From the NCBI RefSeq assembly GCF_012273895.1, contig NC_052106.1, forward strand, positions 6,944,001 to 7,008,000: a stretch of DNA of 64,000 nt. The letters run 5' to 3'. The first letter of the stretch is position 1. Every line of letters starts with the position of its first letter. A model generated the notes under the pieces. It was not told where the DNA came from. It saw only the letters and a list, made by a program, of their open reading frames with translations, and searched no databases. Both the position numbers and the translations under genes were made by a program. Shown piece by piece: positions 1 to 13,409 of this stretch. Source of the DNA: Zerene cesonia (taxonomy: Eukaryota > Arthropoda > Insecta > Lepidoptera > Pieridae).

Positions 1-1391
1 TTGAAATCGGTCAAGCCAATTTTGTGTAAAGACGTTACAAAGGTTTCCTCTTTATAATATTAGTGTAGATAGATTTAGCATGACAACAGACTAGATCTCG
101 GTGGTTATAAATAAACGAGCACGTGTTATTAAACAAACAGAAATAGCGATAGCAGAGAATAGTAAGATTTATGGTATCAACGAGACGATATCCTGCGTCA
201 TTGGAATGCATTAGCTTTGAGATGCATTAGTTTCAGCTTTCTCGAATTACGCATGCGGTTTGAATGATAGAATTGGAGTGAAATTTGTTTGTACCGACTT
301 CTAGTCAATATAATAATCGTAAAACAATGATACAGAATTTATAATTTAAGATTGGATTGTGCGAACAGGAACATTCTACTTTATATGATTATAAACAAAC
401 TGGAATTCTTTTATGAACAATGATATTATGGTATGACAACTTTTTTTGTTGTTTCTGTACTTCTGCGAAATGGGCAATACATTACATTGTTTGTTGTGTT
501 TAAATTTTGAAATAATATTCTACCTTCGAACTTAAAATTTTTATCTAAAAAATTGTGTTCTAATGCAATTATAAGAGCATCTAACGTAGGCTAGGAGCTA
601 AATACGAAATGAAACACACAATTCTAAGACGATAACTCATCTTGGGAGACCTCTGTAGACCTTTGGATGCTTTATATGGATAAGCTTACCCCCTGGCGAA
701 ACTTGCTCATGTACTAACTGTCTTTTAAAAAACAAACCTATCACATTAACACGACCCTTCACAAATTTCAATGTATACATATTTATGAATTGATTTTTAT
801 TTAACTTCTCATCCCATTTCCTAAAGTGTACCTTTGACCTTAAATTTATAATAATATAAAAATAAATTAAATAAATAAACAGAAATGCATTAAATTTGCA
901 AAAAAATAAGTTTTTCCTTGACCTAATCATGATGCCTTATAAACGATGAATACTTATTATTACAGTATGAAGACTTAACATAACAATATAACGTTAACTG
1001 TATAATTATACATATTACATGTCACATACATACAAACGTATCGTCTTTAAATTTTAACATCTCCATATTACGACGTAAGTGAAAAACACTTCATCATAGT
1101 TATTTTCCCTAAATGTCAAGAGATAGCGAAATATAATATACTTCTCAGTCTTATTTGTAAAGGATACCCCAAACGGAACGGAAATCTTATAGCATAGCAC
1201 TTCGTAGTCTTTACCTAAATCTGTCTATCTGTCATGATTACTTCTAAGAATATCTGGAAAAACGTCCAATTTCACATAGAGCTTATTTTCAAATAATATG
1301 ACCTTTTAGAGCTATTTGTGGATTGAAATCAATTGCGATCATAATAAGTTTAATTAAAAGATTGTATATTATTCCTATAATTTATTAATTA

Positions 1392-1591
1392 CTAGCTGCG
1401 CCCCGCGGTTTCACCCGCGTAAGTCCGTATCCCGTAAGAATATCGGGATAAAAAGTTGCCTATATGCTATTCCAGTTATTCAGCTATCTACGTACCAAGT
1501 TTCATTGCAATCGGTTTAGTAGTTTTTGCGTGAAAGAGCAACAAACACACACACATCCTTACAAACTTTCACATTTATACTATTATTAGGA
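1392..1591 (-). mobile_element. Non-autonomous Helitron-like element, family A
   Basis: Read on the minus strand it starts with TC (TCCTAATAATAGTATAAATG) and ends with a GC-rich hairpin (GCGGGTGAAACCGCGGGGCG) just before CTAG, with A/T flanks and no target duplication. These are Helitron hallmarks. About 200 bp, non-coding. Confidence 0.75.
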
Positions 1592-2069
1592 TATTTACAA
1601 CAACACATTATTGCATATCGTCACTCATAATATAAAAATCAGCTTTACATTTTAATCCCACGAATACTACTTTAATTACAGTTATAATTAATTTCTTGTA
1701 ACCATAAAGATTACCCATGATACGTTATTTTGCCTCCACCAATTTACGTGCTGTAAATATCCATCTATATTGAAGTTGTCGAATTCAAGTAGTTTATCTC
1801 TCCATACAATTCGTTATCACAGTAATCTTACATTTACGTCGTTGCCTACCTCATTTATTCAGTTGGTATTTATTACATGAGTTGGTAAATTTATAAGCAT
1901 TGCCCTAGCTTGGTTGAGGTTATCAATGCCATGGCAAATTTAAGCTGCTATTGAGATTTCAAAATGATTCAATGTTAGATTTTCATGACTGACGGGTGTT
2001 TTATATGTTATTGGTTCTTTAGTAGAAATTGTAGAGAATAGAAAAAATATCACTGTTCTTTATTTATTA

Positions 2070-2263
2070 CTAGCTTAGCCCGCGGCTTCGCACGCGTTAA
2101 GTTTAGAGTAGCTTAATAATGTTATACATATAAACCTTCCTCTTGAACCACTCTATCTATAAAAAAAAATCCCATCATAATCTATTGCGTAGCTTTGAAG
2201 ATTTAAGCATACCTAGGGATAGAGGGACGGAGAAAGCGACTTCGTTTTATACTATGTAATGAT
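2070..2263 (-). mobile_element. CTAG-terminated dispersed repeat, fourth family
   Basis: On the plus strand it starts CTAGCTTAGCCCGCGGCTTC and runs to TTTTATACTATGTAATGATA. A second copy is at 6601-6785 and a fragment at 29426-29512. The fragment of the second SINE family at 2271-2325 abuts it. Confidence 0.55.
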
Positions 2264-2270
2264 AACAAGT

Positions 2271-2325
2271 TAAGTCCCGTGTCCCTTACTGGGGTATGGG
2301 GCAGATGATATACATCTATCACATG
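2271..2325 (-). mobile_element. Tail fragment of the 3976-4194 SINE family
   Basis: The reverse complement carries CTGCCCCATACCCCAGTAAG and GGACACGGGACTT, matching the 3' part of the SINE at 4155-4190. Confidence 0.6.
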
Positions 2326-3229
2326 TAGTGATAAGCATTCCTCAAACAATCATAATAGTCACTGTGATAAAATATACAAATTCGAGTTGACAATATATGA
2401 ATGAAGCTAAAAAACACATGAACAATGAAACCTGGTATAACTCCTCCTTTTCCTATTTTTTTTACTACACAAATATGTTACCATGGTTTATTTTACAAAA
2501 TTATTTCTTCAGCATTTTTTACCTATCTAGTGTATTGTTTTAACACATGAGATTTAATATAAATATATAACATAAATAACGCTAACATTTAATATCTTCG
2601 CAAATCAATTCAGAGGGCCATATTATTTTACATTAACATGGGCACAGATAAATAAATCCGACTCTTAGATGTCAGATGCTACATCAGCGAACTGTATTGA
2701 ATTCCAATTAGTTAATTATGCTGCTCTGTGGCTTGATATCTATATTTACTGAGAGCGTGTAATTATGTACGCTTTGAGTTTATATTCCATAAAGTAATTT
2801 TCAAATATTAATGTATCAATTAAGAGTTACTTATAGTTTTTTTTAGTATCATATATTATGTATAGATATATACAGGCTAATATTGTTGAATAAATATTAT
2901 TATATTGGGCTCAGTAGTGCACTTTAACACTACATCCCGTTGGACAAACGCATAGAATATTTTAGTTCATTATTATTGTTCTGTGTATCCTGAAAGGTAA
3001 CGCAATGCCGAAATATCGCTGTGAAAAAGTATCTATAAAAATTATAATTTTGCATAGTACTGCACCAAATCAATACTCAATTTTACTATAATACTGTGAT
3101 AGTCTTGAATAATTAAAAAACACCATAATACTTTGTTTTTTTTATTGCGAATAGTATCGCTCTTATGTAAGTACTAGTTTAGAGTAGTGTGATAGAAGAT
3201 TGTATATTATTCCTATAATTTATTAATTA

Positions 3230-3428
3230 CTAGCTGTGCCCCGTGGTTTCACTCGCGTAAATCTGTATCCCGTAGGAATATCGGGATAAAAAGTTGCCTA
3301 TATGTTATTCCAGTTGTCCAGCTGTCTACGTACCAAATTTCATTGCAATCGATTCAGTAATTTTTGCGTGAAGGAGTTACAAACATACACATATCCTTAC
3401 AAACTTTTGCATTATAATGTTAGTAGGA
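3230..3428 (-). mobile_element. Non-autonomous Helitron-like element, family A
   Basis: Same structure and orientation as the copy at 1392-1591, roughly 10-15% diverged by eye. It shares an identical block of about 32 bp immediately outside the CTAG end with that copy. Confidence 0.72.
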
Positions 3429-3975
3429 TAGGATTTGGTTAAGAGCGAATTATAACCTAATACTTCCTTCCATTTGAGGGTATGTCCAGGATTTAAATAT
3501 GCAAAAAACAGTTAAAACCAAACTGGTCTTTAACTCATCAGCGGATTTCAATGTATGTCCTTTGATTTGTGGACAGCCATGGCAAATAACGATCTGGGGA
3601 ATTGGTAAAACTCAATATATCCCAGTTATACTTTTGATGAGTTAAGATGTATCCATACTATGTATATTGCTGGATTATTCACCAGGAACAGATTCTACTT
3701 TATTACATGTACAGTCTTATTGCATAGTCCGTCTAATGCATACTAATTACGCAACAAAATTATTAACATATTTGTTTCAATTTTATTTCGTGTGGTAGCA
3801 AGTCTGGAAATACATGGAAGAAAAGTTAGTTCATGGTTAACACTATTAAGAAATTCAGTTGATAATGATGAACTTTCATTGTATCTTGACTATAGTAAAT
3901 GTTGTTTGTTAGTCCTGGAAGTTTGGCAACTTTTGTACTCTCCGGGAAGTTTGTCTAGTATTATATCACCATATT

Positions 3976-4194
3976 GACCGTCTCCTTGGTACAGTGGTTA
4001 ACGCGTGAGCGTAGAACCGAGGGGTCCTGGGTTCGATTCCCGGTGGGGACGCACAAAAAAAAATGTCTCGGTCTGGCAGGACATTCTGTGTCCTACTAGG
4101 CTGATCACCTACTTGTTCCTAAAGAAAATCGATCAGTGAAATGGATCTACATTATCTGCCCCATACCCCACTAGGGGACACGGGACTTCACTTT
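3976..4194 (+). mobile_element. Second tRNA-derived SINE family, with 15-bp target-site duplication
   Basis: The tRNA-like head (3981-4051) keeps an A box (TGGTACAGTGGTTAACG), a B box (GGTTCGATTCC) and pairing ends GTCTCC/GGGGAC, but no convincing anticodon arm. It continues into a SINE body with an A-rich link. TTATATCACCATATT at 3961-3975 is repeated at 4195-4209 with one mismatch. Confidence 0.82.
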
Positions 4195-6600
4195 TTATAT
4201 CACCGTATTTCTTTTACATCCTTGTTAATTGGATCGAGAATTGTCTCTTCTCTCCTTCTCTTTGTGACCATGATAAGGCATCATATAAAAGGAATAATTC
4301 CTCAACATCTGAACCACTCAAAATCTTAACAATGAACAAACTTTTTACAATTAACTTTCAGCTGCGATACTGTTCATTTGAGTGACTTGAAAAGTACGCG
4401 ACGGTAATACGCGACTAAGGCAGTTTAAAGAACGCAATCTTGTTGACAAAACCTAAAAGTCTATGGTATAATTCATAAACGAATGATTATCTAGAACGTT
4501 CCCGGGATTCTAATTGCAATACATAGAAATTATCATCTTTGAATTCAGGTTAGCTGGAAGAGATTGCTGCTTAAGCGATAAGACCGCCTGTTGTGCGCTT
4601 CATATTTACAATTTTTTTTTCTTGTTTGTACTGTTGTATAAAGAGTTTTGATTGATTAATTGATCTTCATGTACGATTTTAACTTTTTTTTTTCATTTAC
4701 TTATGCCAATCCCAAATTGCAAAATCTGTTTATAACTCGCAACTGTGTTCACAAGAGAGCATAAACTGTACACAGTCAACATTTACTTCTCTATGGAATT
4801 AACGACCGAATAATTTGTGCGTTCTTAAAGAAAAGCGGTGGACGTAAATCAGGTGAAGTTACGAGCGTTGCTATTTACATCGTCTGTTTGTACGAACCTA
4901 TTTTATTGCGGCCAGTGTTGTTGCGATTATCCAATATTTTTTTTTAACAAATTAGGTGTAAAAAGTATTTATAGTAAATTTTTACATAATTATTTTTTAA
5001 ATTGCAGCGTTAGTGAGTTCTGTTTTGTAGGGAAACGTTTTAAGTAAGCCTTTTGGGTCTACAATGAGTAATTAAATACTTAATGCCTGTTGTAAGACAA
5101 CACATTTCTACCCAGCTTCTGTTGTTAGCTTAGTCCGTGCTAAATGCAGCTACAGGTTGCTTTACATCAGTAAAAATGCGTTCAGTTCTATGCAATAGTT
5201 TATTAGTGATGCGAGTATAAACAAATTGTAAGATTGAAAGACATATTTATAAAAATTTCTTTGACCTGTACTGATTTCATGAACTACATATATTAATGAC
5301 CTTCTTGAAAACTTAGCATAGCTTAAACTAGTTATTAAGTTCTTAAGTATATTCTTAAATCATCAGACAGATAAAACTTTAATCCATATTTTAAACACAC
5401 ATGATTGCTAGACATAACTTCGGTAATAAGACGTAATTTGTTAATAATGAATCATTTTTAAGATTGCAGTTTTTCTGCTTACTGATTAGTCTCAAAATCA
5501 GAACTGAATACGAGCATTCATTGTCGATTAATATTCGTAGTAAATATAGGTAAGTTGTAACATTCCACGGGTTTAATTTGACCGATTTATTGCAAAGCGA
5601 TTAATCCACCTGATAAGGATCGGTTACTGGGATACTAATGTATTCAAGGATCTAATCGCTGAATCAAGTAATTTAATTTCTCTACGGTCTAAGGAGAACA
5701 CGACAGATTTTACGAATGATCGAACTTTTTGTTTACAACTATTTACGGCCGGGTAAATATTCGTAAATAAATAATTATGTATATCTTAAATCTGCAGATT
5801 AGGATTGATAGCTCATTGTACATCGCTTCCTTGTTTAAATGTGTAAGACCGAGATATTAATCAAAAGCTACCATGCATTCGAAACCGTTATTTTTAATCT
5901 ACACAATATAGATATGTATTCGATATTGAAACACAACGCAAATCACGTGGGTTATATATTATATGAAAGCTGAATGTTAGTAGTAGCTGTTTGTTAGTGT
6001 GAATCATAATGTTACTCTTGTATGACCATCGATGGATGCATGAAATTTATAAGGAAGTGATTCCGCGCGTTCTACACAAAGAAAACAAGTATATATTGTC
6101 TTAGTCGTAATAATTCTTCATGATAATTGTTTCCTAGATATACTGTATGCATTGGCGAAGTGAAGAGCAATGTAATAATAAAACATATCTCATATTTACA
6201 TGTGACACACTGTAGGCCTTAGGTTCCTTTCAATCAAACACGTAGAAGCACCTCAGAAATTGATTGTAAAACATCAGCCTACTCATTACTATGACTTGAA
6301 ATCTTCATAATAATCAGTTGCGTCTAATATGTGTTGTTTGCGTATACAGATTTTTCAAAAGAACCTTACCATTTAAAATGCCTTCGATTATCACTGCATG
6401 CCACTGCCCGTATTGATATCACGTGCAGTGGAATGTAGGTGATACTCGTTAACTGGGGTCTTTCGACCAGCGTCTTATTGAGTCTTAATTAAAAGACAAT
6501 GATATTTATGGGTATGGAAGTATGTTCAAATCAAAACAAAACTCTTTAATACGCAATAAATCATACGTGTAAAAAAACTTACTCTTATTTGATTTGTTGA

Positions 6601-6785
6601 CTAGCATTTGCCCACGGCTTCGCGTTAAATTGGGAGTAGTTTAATAGATCTTATTATAGAAATAAACTTCTTAAATCACTCTGTCTATTGAAAAAAATCT
6701 GTCAATATCCGTTGCGTAGTTTTAAAGATTTAAGCATACATAGGGACAGAGAAAGCGACTTTGTTTTATACTATGTAGTGATGAT
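6601..6785 (-). mobile_element. CTAG-terminated dispersed repeat, fourth family
   Basis: Shares CCGTTGCGTAGTTTTAAAGA and GAGAAAGCGACTTTGTTTTA type segments with the copy at 2070-2263. Confidence 0.55.
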
Positions 6786-6968
6786 AATGCATAAACCGAT
6801 AGCAAACTAATGGATAGTTTATCATCGAGGTTTGGAAATCAATTTATTTTAATGAGATTAACAATAATACGGTTGCCGAATTCTGAAAAAGCGTTATTAA
6901 ATGAATCGCTTTCATTACTTGGTTTTATTTTTCATACAAGCTGAATTATGCATAATTAAGTAATGTAA

Positions 6969-7271
6969 GTGCAGTGGTGGCTCAGTGGTGAGAACCTCGG
7001 ACTTCAAAATCGATAAGTCGGGGTTCGAGACCGGGCGAGCGTGCAAGAAATAAATAGATTTTTCAATTTATCTGCGCATGTAGATAACATCACCACTGCT
7101 TAAAACGGTGAAGGAAAACATCGTGAGGAAACCGGCATGTCCGAGAATCAAAAGTTCGACGACATGTGACATCTGCCAACCCGCACTTGGCCAGCGTGGT
7201 GGATTTAGGCCTGAACCCTCATAGGAGGCCTGTGTCCCAGCAGTGGGAACATATATGGGCTGATGATGATG
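6969..7271 (+). mobile_element. tRNA-derived SINE with 11-bp target-site duplication
   Basis: Pol III A box (TGGCTCAGTGGTGAG) and B box (GGGTTCGAGACC) near the 5' end, a body containing CAGCAGTGGGAACATATATG, and a (GAT)n tail. AAGTAATGTAA occurs on both sides (6958-6968 and 7272-7282), a perfect duplication left by target-primed integration. It is the longest copy of this family here. Confidence 0.88.
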
Positions 7272-7899
7272 AAGTAATGTAAAGTTTATAAACAGAATTA
7301 ATTAAACCTTATCTCTTAAATGAAATCAGATAAAAATCAATAAAATTAATTTTTTCAAAGATTTTTCGTAAGTGAACAAAAATTCCATAGGATTCCATTG
7401 AATATTGATTTTTTCTTTATCTTGGATATTTGTGAAAGTTTTCTTACTTGTTCAAATACTCTAAATGAAATAAAAAAGTTTCTCTTGTCGGCCTAATTAC
7501 CAAAGGACTGCGTAGTTAAATATTTCGTTTAAAGCCCACTCACTGTATCAAATGGCGAACCTAAGAATACCTTTACTCGATCTCAATATAATTATGTCCT
7601 TTTATGAAATAGCGATGTCTATAAAACCTTTACATAATTATAGTACAATCTATCTTTAGCAAAATACTTCTTTGTAAGGGTAAATTAACAAAGCCATCTA
7701 TCTTCTGAAACGATGTTTCCGATTTAAACTCGCCATTACTAGATATCACCAGTAAACCAGTAAATTCATTTCACTTTAATTATCTCGACGAGCTCGTGGA
7801 AGACCTTTTATAAACTACGCGCTAATTAAATAAAGCATTCACTTGTTTCAGCAACGTTTGTGTACAGTTGAATTATTATATGCTTTTGACTATGTATTA

Positions 7900-8080
7900 T
7901 CTTAATATAAATAAATTACATGTCACGTTGTTTGTCGCGATGAACTTCTAAACTACTCAACCGATTTTAATACAATTTTGGACACTATGTGCAGTTTGAT
8001 CCAACTAAAAATATATGATAATTTTTATTATTTCAATTACAACATATGATTATCCGGGCGGAGCCGGGACGCGCTGCTAG
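7900..8080 (+). mobile_element. Helitron-like repeat ending in CTAG
   Basis: Contains ATGAACTTCTAAACTACTCA and ends CCGGGCGGAGCCGGGACGCG then CTGCTAG. The 5' limit is approximate. Confidence 0.5.
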
Positions 8081-8204
8081 TTATATGTATATATAAAATA
8101 AATAAATTTTTAAATTGTAACATCATCATACTTTCCCATCATTGGATACCTTTTTGCTTCATTTGAATAAATTTTAGCCTACCATCAATATGCATTATAA
8201 TTTT

Positions 8205-8290
8205 CCCACAGGAGGTACACGGGCCTCCTACGAGGGTTCTGGTCATAATCCATCAAACTGGCCAAGTGTGGGTTGGCAGATGTCACATGT
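8205..8290 (-). mobile_element. Fragment of the GAT-tailed SINE family
   Basis: The reverse complement shares the GACATGTGACATCTGCCAAC and AACCCTC/TAGGAGGCC segments with the SINE body at 7155-7235. The tRNA-like head is missing. Confidence 0.6.
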
Positions 8291-9823
8291 CAACGAATGA
8301 CAAAAGTGTTAAAGCGTGAATTATTTGTTGGACCATATATGTATGTATATTTGCATACAGTTACTGGTGACTTATAAAAATAAAAATTTCTCTATCTGTC
8401 AATCTCTACGTCTTCCTTTATGGCATAAAGTTTCAACTGCTTGCCAGCGTCAGCCTTAACTTAAAATTAAAAGAATTTGAATATATATATTTATTATATT
8501 CAACAAAATATCGCCATTCTAAGGCCAGACTCAAATACATATATTTAAAAGTCATTGGGCAGTTGATTGTTGAGAAATTTTGAAAGAATAGAAAAAAATT
8601 GATCACGAGGCAGGATTAAGAAAAAATGTTTTGTATTCTTTCAAAATTTCTCATTTATAAAGCATTTCAATGCTATAAAACTAACAGTTGATTGTTATCA
8701 TAGTTAGAGATAGTACTAAACTCATTGTTCATAGAATCCAAAACAGATCAATATTCTGTGGTTCAGGGGTTAGATACCTCATCACGCATTGTTAGCAATC
8801 AAGTTGTGTTTTAAGCAAAGACTAGACACTGTCTCGTGGTAATGGAACAATATCCCAATTCAAAGTCAAATATAAAGTTAATTTATTGAGCAAGCATCGA
8901 CATCCAAACAGGTATTTAATGTAAAGGTTTATTTATTATAACCCCAGTAATGGAACAGGAAAATGAGATTAGGTCGGACGGACAAATATTCAAACAAAAA
9001 AACTTTCACATTTATAATATAAGTGTGATAATACTATAATTTAAAATGCACTGGAAACTGAAACTAAAACCACAGACGTCCCAATAATATTTTTCTACAA
9101 AATTGATTGACTGATGTTTAGTTTTAATCAGCTCTGTAATGTAAAAAAAGAAATTTATTGTTTTCCAAGAAACAATCGACATTAGACTATTAGTACAGAT
9201 TGGCAATATTATCTGAAAGTATACTTCACAATTATAATATTTAAACAAGACAATAAATCCTTTTTAGTGAAATTACCTATATTTACTAATTATTATCGAA
9301 CATCGATAGAAATCTGACCAAACACGCTTTAATTATTAAAGCAATCTATTTAATAATGCAAATTAGTTATTTGACATAGAATATATTTTTTACCGCATCC
9401 CGCAATACGCAAATAACTTAAAAATTTAATAATGTCATGAAATATGGAAATAATATTTTGATTTTCTAAATCAATACAATATGGAGTTTCCATAAATAAT
9501 ATTGAAGATGATGCACGCTTTTTGATTAAGTCGATACAGATTGCTTTATTTTTTTTTTTCTAGAACTATCCATTGTCATACACCATCAAGTATGCGTATC
9601 TTTAACAACCTTTTATAGTATATATTATTGAATCCCATATATCAATAGAATTATGAATAGTCATGCTTTAATTATTTTATATTATTATCACACTTAATTC
9701 CCTTTATTCCTGTAACTAACATAATTGCAGTCTTACATATTCTCTGATAGCATTATTGAAATTCAATAAAGTCTAAGAAAATCCACATTATCAGTTATTT
9801 TCGCTCCAATTCATCTGAATCGA

Positions 9824-9860
9824 TCACTGAATCACTGAATCACTGAATCACTGAATAGCT
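9824..9860. repeat. Short 9-bp tandem repeat
   Basis: About four copies of ATCACTGAA. Confidence 0.8.
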
Positions 9861-10003
9861 GAAATGGGACGCGGTTTCATGCGGGTGTCAGTTTTATGTC
9901 ATTTAAATATAAAGTTCGTTGCAGTGACTTTTGAAAAGAGGTTGTCTATGCATGCGAGATCAAACGTACGTCACACAAGTGTTATAGGCCGTCCATATGC
10001 AAA

Positions 10004-10201
10004 TCTATATACATAAATGAATGTTCGTCTGCATGTCATCGATGAATTTAAAAGCTACGGGACTGATTATTATGAAAATAGCTATATATAAGTTGTACAT
10101 AAAAGGTTTGTATAATAAGCTCGTTAATGCCACTCGCCACGAGGTGACTTCTCTGATTTATTTTAGTTGTTGGCGTAGCAACGCGCGCCGGGTACAACTA
10201 G
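10004..10201 (+). mobile_element. Helitron-like element, third family
   Basis: Begins TCTATATACATAAATGAATG and ends GCGCGCCGGGTACAACTAG followed by T. The open frame inside (10021-10209) is a property of the repeat, not a gene. Confidence 0.6.
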
Positions 10202-10399
10202 TAAAATAAATAAATAAAAATTCTCTTTACACAAACACACATACACTACACTTTGTAGTATCTAACTTATAAAGTTTGTACTATCGACACTAGGTAACTG
10301 AAACAAACATAGACTTACTGAAACCTATTTAAACCCGAACATTTATTCATTCAACTAGACTTCACTAAGAAGCATATTTATGGTTAATATAGAGAAAAA

Positions 10400-10459
10400 C
10401 AATTACATGGTCTTACTCGCTATACATATACCACGGACGAAACCGGGGAGGACCGCTAG
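10400..10459 (+). mobile_element. 3' end fragment of a family B-like Helitron
   Basis: ATACCACGGACGAAACCGGG and GGACCGCTAG match the family B terminus; no 5' part is recognised. Confidence 0.5.
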
Positions 10460-11447
10460 TATACAAGGCATTTAGTATACAAGACCGGGCCCATCAAAAA
10501 TTGCGTGTTTTTATGCTGCTTACAAATATCGTTGAAGTAAGTGATTGATTCTATATTTATTATAGGAAGCAATACATACATCTATGACATCTACACGGAT
10601 AGATGGCTAATTAATTAAATACTCTATTTAATTAAATGAACACATTGGCGAAAACTTGTGAAATAACTACTGGAATAGTCACTACACATAGAATGAAATA
10701 AGCAAGCGAGTTATGTTTTAACGAAAATATTTTTATTTAAATTATACTCTAAGTATCTATTTACTTTAAACAGCTACAATATCCGATTCGTAAATTGGGA
10801 CGTTCTGTAACTAAAAAAAATTGCTTACCCATCCAATTTATGACCGTCTCAAATGTTGCTTAACCTCGATTTTTTATTATTTGATGTTATAGCGGCAGCA
10901 CAAATACAGCATTCCTGAAATGTTTTTAATAGTATCACGGTTTGATATACAACCTTGTACCAGTCGGATGGGCGGACAGACATACATACAGACGGACAAT
11001 GAAGTCTATCTTATAGAGTTCCGTTTTCCGTTACCCTTTCGGCAGGTAACCTCATGGCAATAGTAAAAAGCTATTTTTAATAAAAAGTTATTTGAAAAAT
11101 CCAACTTAATTCAAGACACATGCTAGATGATGTCTTTAAGACGTCTGTTTCACTGATATGCGTGAAACATATCGTCTATGACTTGCTAGAGACTAAGAGA
11201 CTTTTATATAATTTCCTAACGGGATTATGACCCTTCATCCTTTAGGTTCTACGTAATCTAATGATGTCATTTAATGACATATTTAATGACGTTTTTAAGT
11301 GGACAAACAAAGGAGCTGGTGGGTCGCCTGATGGTAAGTGATCAACACTTATGAAAATTTGTAAAAGGTGTATAGGCATGTGTTAAAAAGGGATTAGAAA
11401 TAAGATTGGTTAGATGAATACAGGATATGAACTACAAATCCTACTAA

Positions 11448-11647
11448 TCCTACTAATATTATAAATGCGAAAGTTTGTAAGGATGTGTGTGCGTTTGTTG
11501 CTCTTTCACGCAAAAACTACTGAACCAATTGCAATGAAATTTGGTACGTAGACAGCTGGACAACTGGAATTACATAAAGGCTACTTTTTATTCCAATATT
11601 CCTACGGGATACGGACTTACGTGGGTGAAACTGCGGGGCGCAGCTAG
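11448..11647 (+). mobile_element. Non-autonomous Helitron-like element, family A
   Basis: Begins TCCTACTAATATTATAAATG and ends GGGGCGCAGCTAG followed by T. The 9-bp string TCCTACTAA is doubled at the 5' end. Confidence 0.78.
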
Positions 11648-12273
11648 TAATAAATAAACTAAGTCAATACAAATATTAAACATACAAGTCACAAAATATT
11701 ACCACGTTTAATGTTTTAAATTATCAAATCATAGATAATAAAAATAGATGAACAAAAAAAGTACAATAAGAGCGAAAGTCCTGATGGCATCCAATGCAAT
11801 TTAATTTAAGATGGCACAGTATCTTTGCTCCAGGCAGGAAAGCAACTTCATAGATATTACACTCATAGAAGACATCTGTCTTTGAGATAGTGAAATTTTT
11901 ATCTTTCGTACCTTGCTTCCATTTACTTGAAACGCCTTTATTCTTATTAAAGTCTTGCTATACTATGATTATTATATGTTCTATATCAAAAAGTCTGGAT
12001 ATTTTTTTATTTAATGTTTCCAGCTTAAAATTTTCATGATATGGTAAATATTTCTAGTGGGTGAATTCAAAATATATTTTAACTACATAATATTATATCT
12101 AAATATGTGTGATTTGTGTTTTTGTATATATGTTAAATAGTTTATAACATATATAAGAAGTAATGTATAGTTTGTAATGTTTTCGCAAAAAAACCACTAG
12201 ACTGATTTCAAAAAATTATTGCATCATTAGGAAGCTGCATCATCATTGATTGACATAGAGCTCATTATATATA

Positions 12274-13409
12274 CCTAGTCTTGCCATAAATATTGTAATA
12301 AAGAAAAAAGAAAATTGTTAACTGCAAATAACATTTATTANNNNNNNNNNNNNNNNNNNNNNNNNNNNNNNNNNNNNNNNNNNNNNNNNNNNNNNNNNNN
12401 NNNNNNNNNNNNNNNNNNNNNNNNNNNNNNNNNNNNNNNNNNNNNNNNNNNNNNNNNNNNNNNNNNNNNNNNNNNNNNNNNNNNNNNNNNNNNNNNNNNN
12501 NNNNNNNNNNNNNNNNNNNNNNNNNNNNNNNNNNNNNNNNNNNNNNNNNNNNNNNNNNNNNNNNNNNNNNNNNNNNNNNNNNNNNNNNNNNNNNNNNNNN
12601 NNNNNNNNNNNNNNNNNNNNNNNNNNNNNNNNNNNNNNNNNNNNNNNNNNNNNNNNNNNNNNNNNNNNNNNNNNNNNNNNNNNNNNNNNNNNNNNNNNNN
12701 NNNNNNNNNNNNNNNNNNNNNNNNNNNNNNNNNNNNNNNNNNNNNNNNNNNNNNNNNNNNNNNNNNNNNNNNNNNNNNNNNNNNNNNNNNNNNNNNNNNN
12801 NNNNNNNNNNNNNNNNNNNNNNNNNNNNNNNNNNNNNNNNNNNNNNNNNNNNNNNNNNNNNNNNNNNNNNNNNNNNNNNNNNNNNNNNNNNNNNNNNNNN
12901 NNNNNNNNNNNNNNNNNNNNNNNNNNNNNNNNNNNNNNNNNNNNNNNNNNNNNNNNNNNNNNNNNNNNNNNNNNNNNNNNNNNNNNNNNNNNNNNNNNNN
13001 NNNNNNNNNNNNNNNNNNNNNNNNNNNNNNNNNNNNNNNNNNNNNNNNNNNNNNNNNNNNNNNNNNNNNNNNNNNNNNNNNNNNNNNNNNNNNNNNNNNN
13101 NNNNNNNNNNNNNNNNNNNNNNNNNNNNNNNNNNNNNNNNNNNNNNNNNNNNNNNNNNNNNNNNNNNNNNNNNNNNNNNNNNNNNNNNNNNNNNNNNNNN
13201 NNNNNNNNNNNNNNNNNNNNNNNNNNNNNNNNNNNNNNNNNNNNNNNNNNNNNNNNNNNNNNNNNNNNNNNNNNNNNNNNNNNNNNNNNNNNNNNNNNNN
13301 NNNNNNNNNNNNNNNNNNNNNNNNNNNNNNNNNNNNNNNNGACAGATTCGAAATTCAAATGTAATATTTTTTTATAATTAAGTGTAACAGTATTTATGGC
13401 CAGACTAAG
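12274..13409. mobile_element. Mariner-type DNA transposon copy 1, interior unsequenced
   Basis: The left end CCTAGTCTTGCCATAAATAT and the inverted right end CTTAGTCTGGCCATAAATAC pair as imperfect terminal inverted repeats of about 25 bp. TA flanks both sides (12272-12273 and 13410-13411), the Tc1/mariner target duplication. Only 67 bases of the left arm and 69 of the right arm are visible around the gap, so presence of a transposase is inference. Strand cannot be assigned. Confidence 0.75.
12341..13340. other. Assembly gap (1000 N) inside mariner-type copy 1
   Basis: Run of exactly 1000 N, a conventional placeholder of unknown true size. Open frames crossing it are artefacts of N being translated as X. 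Confidence 0.99.

Noticed and set aside
3981..4051. Possible genuine tRNA gene
   Set aside because: Acceptor and T arms pair, but no convincing anticodon arm, and it continues into a SINE body flanked by a target duplication.
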